The notes under the pieces are model-generated. The model made no database searches. It was not told the DNA's origin and saw nothing but the letters and a program-made list of their open reading frames with translations. A stretch of DNA of 39,332 nt from an uncultured Barnesiella sp. (GTDB lineage: Bacteria > Bacteroidota > Bacteroidia > Bacteroidales > Barnesiellaceae): assembly GCA_944320995.1 (NCBI GenBank), contig CALUJQ010000031.1, positions 1 to 39,332 of the forward strand, written 5' to 3'. The translations under genes were made by a program, and so were the position numbers. Shown here in pieces: positions 35,178-39,332 of the stretch (positions are counted from its first letter, which is position 1; the number at the start of each line of letters is the position of its first letter).

Positions 35178-36092
35178 ATGTCAAAAGCGCTTTTTAATAA
35201 ATATGTATGGCTCATCGATACATTGCAACGTTGTGGCCGGCTTACCCGCCGGGAGATCGACAACTTGTGGCTGAGGAGTGAATACTCCGACGGTAAACCC
35301 ATGGCCCGGCGCACTTTCATGAATTATCGGCAGGCGATACAGGAGATGTTCGATGTCAATATCGAGTGCGATCCTTCGACCTATGAATATTATATCGAGG
35401 ACTCGGAGGCGTTGCAGAGGAACGGCGGGCGCATGTGGGCCTTGAATGCCTTTGCCGTGAACAGCCTCCTGCATGAAAGCGAGATGCTGAGCGAGCGCAT
35501 CTTGCTTGAAAATATACCTTCGGGGCAAAAATACCTGCGCACCGTATGCGAAGCGATGAGAGAAAGTCGAGTTCTCCTTCTTTCTTATCATTCGTTTCGG
35601 CGCATGACAGGGACACAAATGCCGGTAGCCCCCTATTTTGTAAAACTTTTTCGGCAACGGTGGTATATGATTGCCAAGGATTTGGCCGATATGAAGATAA
35701 AAACCTATTCCCTCGATCGTATTGCTTCGCTCGAATGGAGCGACCGTACATTTGTTTATCCCGGGGATTTCTCTCCGGCCGACTATTTTGAAGATTGTTT
35801 CGGGATTACCCACGACGATATGCCGGCGCAGGAGGTGGTGTTGAAAGTGCCCGCTTTACAAGCTAACTATTTGAGAACATTGCCTCTTCACGAAAGTCAG
35901 ATGGAACGGGAGCGGAACGACCGTTTTTCGATATTTTATTATCGGGTGAAACTTACGCCCGATTTCATGCAGGAACTCTATTCGTTGGGATATTGGTCGG
36001 TCGAGGTGGTCGCTCCCCCGATATTGAGAGCGGAAGTTATTTCGCGTCTCAAACAAAACATGGCATGTTATAAGAAGAATGACAATGACTGA
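35178..36092 (+). CDS. WYL-domain transcriptional regulator
   Basis: A 304-residue putative DNA-binding regulator. The N-terminal 70 residues look like a winged helix (LTRREIDNLWL, RRTFMNYRQAIQEMF). The WYL domain spans about 120-205, with the signature as RWYMIAKD (161-168) and the conserved SYHSFRR and DRIAS segments. The WCX-type C-terminal extension covers about 215-295. WYL regulators bind nucleic acid or nucleotide ligands and often control DNA-damage or defence genes. Here no defence gene is near. It comes after the topA terminator and has its own unit, converging on the DUF3108 gene with an 18-base gap. Confidence 0.88.
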   Translation: MSKALFNKYVWLIDTLQRCGRLTRREIDNLWLRSEYSDGKPMARRTFMNYRQAIQEMFDVNIECDPSTYEYYIEDSEALQRNGGRMWALNAFAVNSLLHESEMLSERILLENIPSGQKYLRTVCEAMRESRVLLLSYHSFRRMTGTQMPVAPYFVKLFRQRWYMIAKDLADMKIKTYSLDRIASLEWSDRTFVYPGDFSPADYFEDCFGITHDDMPAQEVVLKVPALQANYLRTLPLHESQMERERNDRFSIFYYRVKLTPDFMQELYSLGYWSVEVVAPPILRAEVISRLKQNMACYKKNDND

Positions 36093-36110
36093 TATTTGAG
36101 GATAACGCGG

Positions 36111-36905
36111 TTATTCGCCCGTATAGACGGCTTTCATGGAGCCTAAGGCCAACTTCCCTTCTACTTTTAGAGGAATGCGGCGGGAGTCGGTACTGATCCA
36201 TGCCGAAATGTTGTCGCTGGTTTTCTTCCCATGGGTGTCGTAGAATCGGAATCGTACTTTGAACGTGCTGTATTCCTGCTTGTTCTGTTTCAGAATTTCT
36301 TGTCCTAAGTATTCGATATTGAGATATTCGAGGCTTTTCCCCGAGAATATTTTGGTCTTGTAGAGTTGGTTCATAGTCATAGACTGGAAATCGAATGATC
36401 GAATGACATAGAAGATACTCAGCATATCGTAAACGATTCCGGGTTCGGTGAGGGTGTAGTCTTCGATAATATTCCGTTTGGGGCGATAGAGCCGTATTTT
36501 TCCGGTGGTGGCCGAGCCGTCGTAGGTGTAGTTCACTTCGTCTTTACGGTAGGTGTTGTCTTCGTCGGCGAGTTTGGCATAGTAGATGGGCAGGAGCTCT
36601 TTGTTGCGTTGCATGGTCGACACGAGAGTGTCGCGAACTCTGAATATGTTGTCGGCAAAGGGAAGCGTTTTGGCTTTGAGAATAGCGCTATAACGGTGTG
36701 GGTGTACAGAGAGTTGCAGGGTAGCCGTAGCCGCCCGTTTCCAAAGGAATCCGAGTTGGTAGATAATATCGTAGGAGAGCGATTCGGGTTGTACTCCGGG
36801 TAGATTTTGAGCAGATATTCCCATGCCTGTCGTGCTCCAAAGGAGGAGGGCAAGGAACAAATGCCGCAATTTATGCGCTATGGATAAGAAAGAATGGTTT
36901 TGCAT
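36111..36905 (-). CDS. DUF3108 exported protein
   Basis: A 264-residue protein with a signal peptide (about 1-32, ending GMGISAQ) and a single DUF3108 domain, rich in beta strands: LSYDIIYQLGFLWKRAATAT at the start and ISTDSRRIPLKVEG toward the end. Function of the family is unknown; it is thought to act in the periplasm or outer membrane. It starts 13 bases after the stop of the Ig-like lipoprotein gene on the same strand, so the two form an operon. Its stop is close to the WYL gene stop, with only a five-pair stem (36102-36114) between. Confidence 0.85.
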   Translation of the reverse strand: MQNHSFLSIAHKLRHLFLALLLWSTTGMGISAQNLPGVQPESLSYDIIYQLGFLWKRAATATLQLSVHPHRYSAILKAKTLPFADNIFRVRDTLVSTMQRNKELLPIYYAKLADEDNTYRKDEVNYTYDGSATTGKIRLYRPKRNIIEDYTLTEPGIVYDMLSIFYVIRSFDFQSMTMNQLYKTKIFSGKSLEYLNIEYLGQEILKQNKQEYSTFKVRFRFYDTHGKKTSDNISAWISTDSRRIPLKVEGKLALGSMKAVYTGE

Positions 36906-36918
36906 ACGGCTGAATATA

Positions 36919-38799
36919 TTAATACTGTCCGTAATTCTGTTTTTTCTCTTTGGGTTTATTTTTCTTTATTTTGTCGGGTTTTTGCTTGTCGACGGGTGTG
37001 GCATAGATATCCCACTCCTGCTCGATGTCCCAGTTGGCTTTCAGTTCAAGTTCTTGGGGGTAATACGAGACCTCTTCGGGTTGCCGTTTTTCGGCATAGT
37101 TGCCGGTGTCGTATTTACCGTTGCCATTGCTGTCGATAAAGATACGGGCATAGTAGGTGCCGGGATTCATATACATAAATTCGGCTCCGCCGTCGATGAC
37201 CGGTGCAGTCCTCACGACTTTATCGCCCGAATCGAGAATCTCGACAAACGCCGAGTCGGTTACTCCCGATATGGCAAAGTATAGATTGGCATATTCTTCG
37301 AGGCTTTTGATTTTGAATTCCTGCTTGAATGTATTGGTAAACAATCCATAGATATTGGTGAACGCTGTCGAGTCCATTACGATGCGATAAGATTCACCCG
37401 GGGCCCATTTGTAAGAAAGCGAATAGTCGCGTATGGCGATGGAATCTTGTTGGAACGTGTACAGCGAATCGGCAATGGGAATCCATAGGGTATCCCGTTT
37501 TATTTCGAGGTGAATCTTGGAGGGGTCGTAGCTTTGTAGCGGTTCAGCAAAGGTGTATCGCTGGGGTCTGTAAAGGTCTAATGTCGAACTGGATTTGGCG
37601 TTTATCTGCAAGAACTGCATTTCGGGGGCCTCGATGGAATCGTTGTCGTTTTTCTTCTCTTTTTTCTTAGGCTCTTTGGTTCGCTTCATGATAAATTTGA
37701 GCGTATCGTTATAGGGCGATAGTTGTCTGAGCGAGTCGGTGCGTAGGTACTCGGCGGCGAAGAGCAACGTATCCATGTTGTAGATGAGCGAGTCTTTTAT
37801 CCAATATTGTATGGAATCGTTGTAGGGCGAATGCTCGATGATGGCCCAATCTTCTTGCTCGAAATTAAGCGGTTTCAAATGCGGCAACGAGTCGGCCGGA
37901 GCTTTGAAATAGAGGCTGATTTTGCGGCGGTCTACACGTTCGCTTTTGTCGAGGTATTGCGATTGGAATCCCTCGTTGAACGAGGTGAGCAGAATGTCGT
38001 TGGGATAGAAGTGTGTATGGTTGTACTCGACGATGGTGTCGATGGTGAGGCTGTCTTTCCAAAGGGTATCGACATGCAGTTTGAGGTCGGCCGTGGGTAT
38101 GACGATAGAGTCGAAAAAGGCAATTTCCTCCGAGGGGTTGTCAAACCGATAATCGCGGTTGAGGTCTTTCAACGCGAAGAGCCGATATTTACCGGGGGTT
38201 ACGTTGCGTATAGTGAAGTGTCCCAATTCGTCCGAACTGGCGATTCTCTCCAACGGCAATTTTTGGAATGCCGTGTCATCAAGGTTGCTCTGTAATCCTA
38301 CCAACATGCCCGTCACGGGTTCTAAATCTCTGGCGTTGAGAAGTATGCCCGACACTTGTAGCGAGTCGATTTTGTCACCGGTCGAAAAAGAGTAGGCAAA
38401 ACTATACAGAGGGTTTTTCTCGTTGTTATCGACGATAGCGTCGGAGAAATCGATGGTATAGGTCGTATTGGGCAGCAGCGAATCTTTGAGAATAATGGTC
38501 ACTTTGCGCCCCGAGGTGCGGATTTCGGGCATATCCTTTTGTGGAGGCGACACGATAACCTTCTCCGACGGTTTTTCGACCTGAATGATTTCGTCAAACT
38601 CGATTTCGATTTTCTGTTTCGATACGTTCAATGCACCGGGAGCCGGCACACCCTTGATAAAAACGGGTGGTGTCACATCGCGAGGACCGCCTCCGGGCCT
38701 CGACATATTGGCACAGGAGTATATCGATATGGCCAGTACGAAGAGGGCGACCAGCCGGTAGGCATTCGTGGAAGAAAGAGGTTGTTTCGAGTTCATCAT
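36919..38799 (-). CDS. Ig-like (SbsA-type) domain lipoprotein
   Basis: A 626-residue lipoprotein of a conserved Bacteroidetes group. The first 28 residues end in ISIYSC, a lipobox with Cys28, followed by ANMSRPGGGPRDVTPP, a typical glycine-rich stretch after the acylated Cys. An SbsA-type Ig-like domain covers about 40-135 (PVFIKGVPAPGALNVS, NTTYTIDFSDAIVDN, FSTGDKIDSL), followed by a transthyretin/carboxypeptidase-like beta domain (about 145-230). A long beta-rich part and a Lys-rich C-terminus follow. ATG 38799 or 38796 could start it. TATCTTTG at 38954-38961 (minus) is a distant -7 box; TATCTTTA at 38815-38822 is closer. It is followed by the DUF3108 gene. Confidence 0.82.
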   Translation of the reverse strand: MMNSKQPLSSTNAYRLVALFVLAISIYSCANMSRPGGGPRDVTPPVFIKGVPAPGALNVSKQKIEIEFDEIIQVEKPSEKVIVSPPQKDMPEIRTSGRKVTIILKDSLLPNTTYTIDFSDAIVDNNEKNPLYSFAYSFSTGDKIDSLQVSGILLNARDLEPVTGMLVGLQSNLDDTAFQKLPLERIASSDELGHFTIRNVTPGKYRLFALKDLNRDYRFDNPSEEIAFFDSIVIPTADLKLHVDTLWKDSLTIDTIVEYNHTHFYPNDILLTSFNEGFQSQYLDKSERVDRRKISLYFKAPADSLPHLKPLNFEQEDWAIIEHSPYNDSIQYWIKDSLIYNMDTLLFAAEYLRTDSLRQLSPYNDTLKFIMKRTKEPKKKEKKNDNDSIEAPEMQFLQINAKSSSTLDLYRPQRYTFAEPLQSYDPSKIHLEIKRDTLWIPIADSLYTFQQDSIAIRDYSLSYKWAPGESYRIVMDSTAFTNIYGLFTNTFKQEFKIKSLEEYANLYFAISGVTDSAFVEILDSGDKVVRTAPVIDGGAEFMYMNPGTYYARIFIDSNGNGKYDTGNYAEKRQPEEVSYYPQELELKANWDIEQEWDIYATPVDKQKPDKIKKNKPKEKKQNYGQY

Positions 38800-39126
38800 A
38801 CAACTATTTTGGGGTAAAGATAGCGCAAACAACGATAGAAACCAATTTTATCGGCTTCTGTCGGTTGTAACGACACTTTTGTATGCCGAGCAAAATAGTC
38901 CGAACCGAGGAGTGTATGGTCGCCAAGATACAGACTATCGATGCATCGTCATGCAAAGATACAACAAAAAAGTACGATAGTTTTCTTTCGATTCTGTTAT
39001 TAAGTAAAATGTGGCTGATAATAAATAACTCGAATAATTTTGGGCTTCTGTGAAAAAATAATATATCTTTGCACCTTGATAAAAATACGAAATTCAATTA
39101 AAAACAAAAAATAAAGTAATAATCAC
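38800..39126. promoter_or_regulatory. Divergent promoter region, Ig-like lipoprotein and secDF
   Basis: A 327-base gap. On the minus strand TATCTTTG (38954-38961) would give a leader of about 140 bases for the lipoprotein operon, and TATCTTTA (38815-38822) with ATTG (38843-38846) is an alternative very near the start codon. The right part carries the secDF promoter. A 97-codon minus-strand frame (38804-39097) has no family resemblance and overlaps both promoters; I do not call it a gene. Confidence 0.45.
39039..39071 (+). promoter_or_regulatory. Bacteroidetes-type promoter for secDF
   Basis: TTTG (39039-39042), 21 bases, then TATCTTTG (39064-39071), an exact -7 match. The leader to the ATG would be about 45 bases. 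Confidence 0.7.
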
Positions 39127-39332
39127 ATGCAAAACAAAGGATTTATTAGAGTCATTGCGGTTTTGCTTACGCTTATCTGCTTGTTTTACATTTCGTTTTC
39201 GGTTGTAACCGCTATTTACAACAACAAGGCGAAAGAGTATGCTGCCGGCGATGAAGCGAAGTATAAACATTATATCGACTCTATCTCTACGGAAAAGGTG
39301 TATTGGTGGTATTACACATATCAGCAATGCCG
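39127..39332 (+). CDS. secDF: SecDF protein-export membrane protein, 5' end only
   Basis: The first 68 codons of a gene cut by the window end. The translation starts MQNKGFIRVIAVLLTLICLF, a membrane anchor, and continues with a soluble segment (NNKAKEYAAGDEAKYKHYID, then WWYYTYQQC). This start is characteristic of the SecD-SecF fusion of Bacteroidetes, which uses the proton gradient to help pull proteins across the inner membrane after SecYEG. A good promoter lies at 39039-39071. Only the N-terminal anchor can be seen, so the fusion itself is inferred from the family. Confidence 0.82.
   Translation, partial: MQNKGFIRVIAVLLTLICLFYISFSVVTAIYNNKAKEYAAGDEAKYKHYIDSISTEKVYWWYYTYQQC

Noticed and set aside
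38804..39097. 97-codon minus-strand frame between the lipoprotein and secDF
   Set aside because: Covers two promoter regions, has no recognisable domain and starts inside the secDF promoter zone.

Overview
The window looks like a chromosomal segment from a gut-type member of the Bacteroidales (Bacteroidetes). The evidence is the gene content: SecDF starting MQNKGFIRV, a DUF4369/thioredoxin-like lipoprotein, SbsA-type Ig and DUF3108 proteins, a plugless TonB-receptor-like barrel and a type IX-style C-terminal domain. The promoters fit too: many genes are preceded by TAnnTTTG boxes with TTTG/TTG-like boxes 19-21 bases upstream, the Bacteroidetes -7/-33 pattern. Most genes are moderately G+C-rich housekeeping genes. 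I see no rRNA, tRNA, CRISPR array, prophage, transposase or plasmid gene.

Layout. 1-4.2 kb: uracil phosphoribosyltransferase (upp), a GNAT-like protein and, convergently, a Kup potassium transporter. 4.4-6.1 kb: a SulP anion transporter. 6.2-11.4 kb, all minus strand: cysS, a Bax-inhibitor-1 membrane protein downstream of argS, and a lysine exporter of the LysO family split into two overlapping genes behind a long, foldable leader. 11.9-12.2 kb: a tiny exported protein with 19 cysteines. 12.5-16.2 kb: a GHL10/DUF187 glycosidase-like protein, folK, and metK behind a recognisable SAM-II-type riboswitch. 16.3-19.9 kb: outer-membrane phospholipase A (minus), a thioredoxin-fold lipoprotein without its redox cysteines, and a YifB/ComM AAA ATPase.

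19.95-22.7 kb is an A/T-rich islet. It holds a short secreted protein with a sorting-domain-like C-terminus and a CotH-kinase-family protein; the two share a similar N-terminal module. 22.7-35.0 kb returns to the usual composition: a DUF5009/HGSNAT-like membrane acyltransferase, mutS, a U32-family protein, a 1004-residue TPR protein, an outer-membrane barrel and topA, ending at a strong terminator. 35.2-39.3 kb: a WYL-domain regulator, a minus-strand pair (Ig-like lipoprotein then DUF3108 protein), and the start of secDF, cut by the window end.

No obviously new multi-gene system is visible. The most interesting points are the SAM-II element on metK, the structured leader before split lysO, the cysteine-rich exported protein, and the CotH plus mini-CTD pair in the A/T-rich islet.
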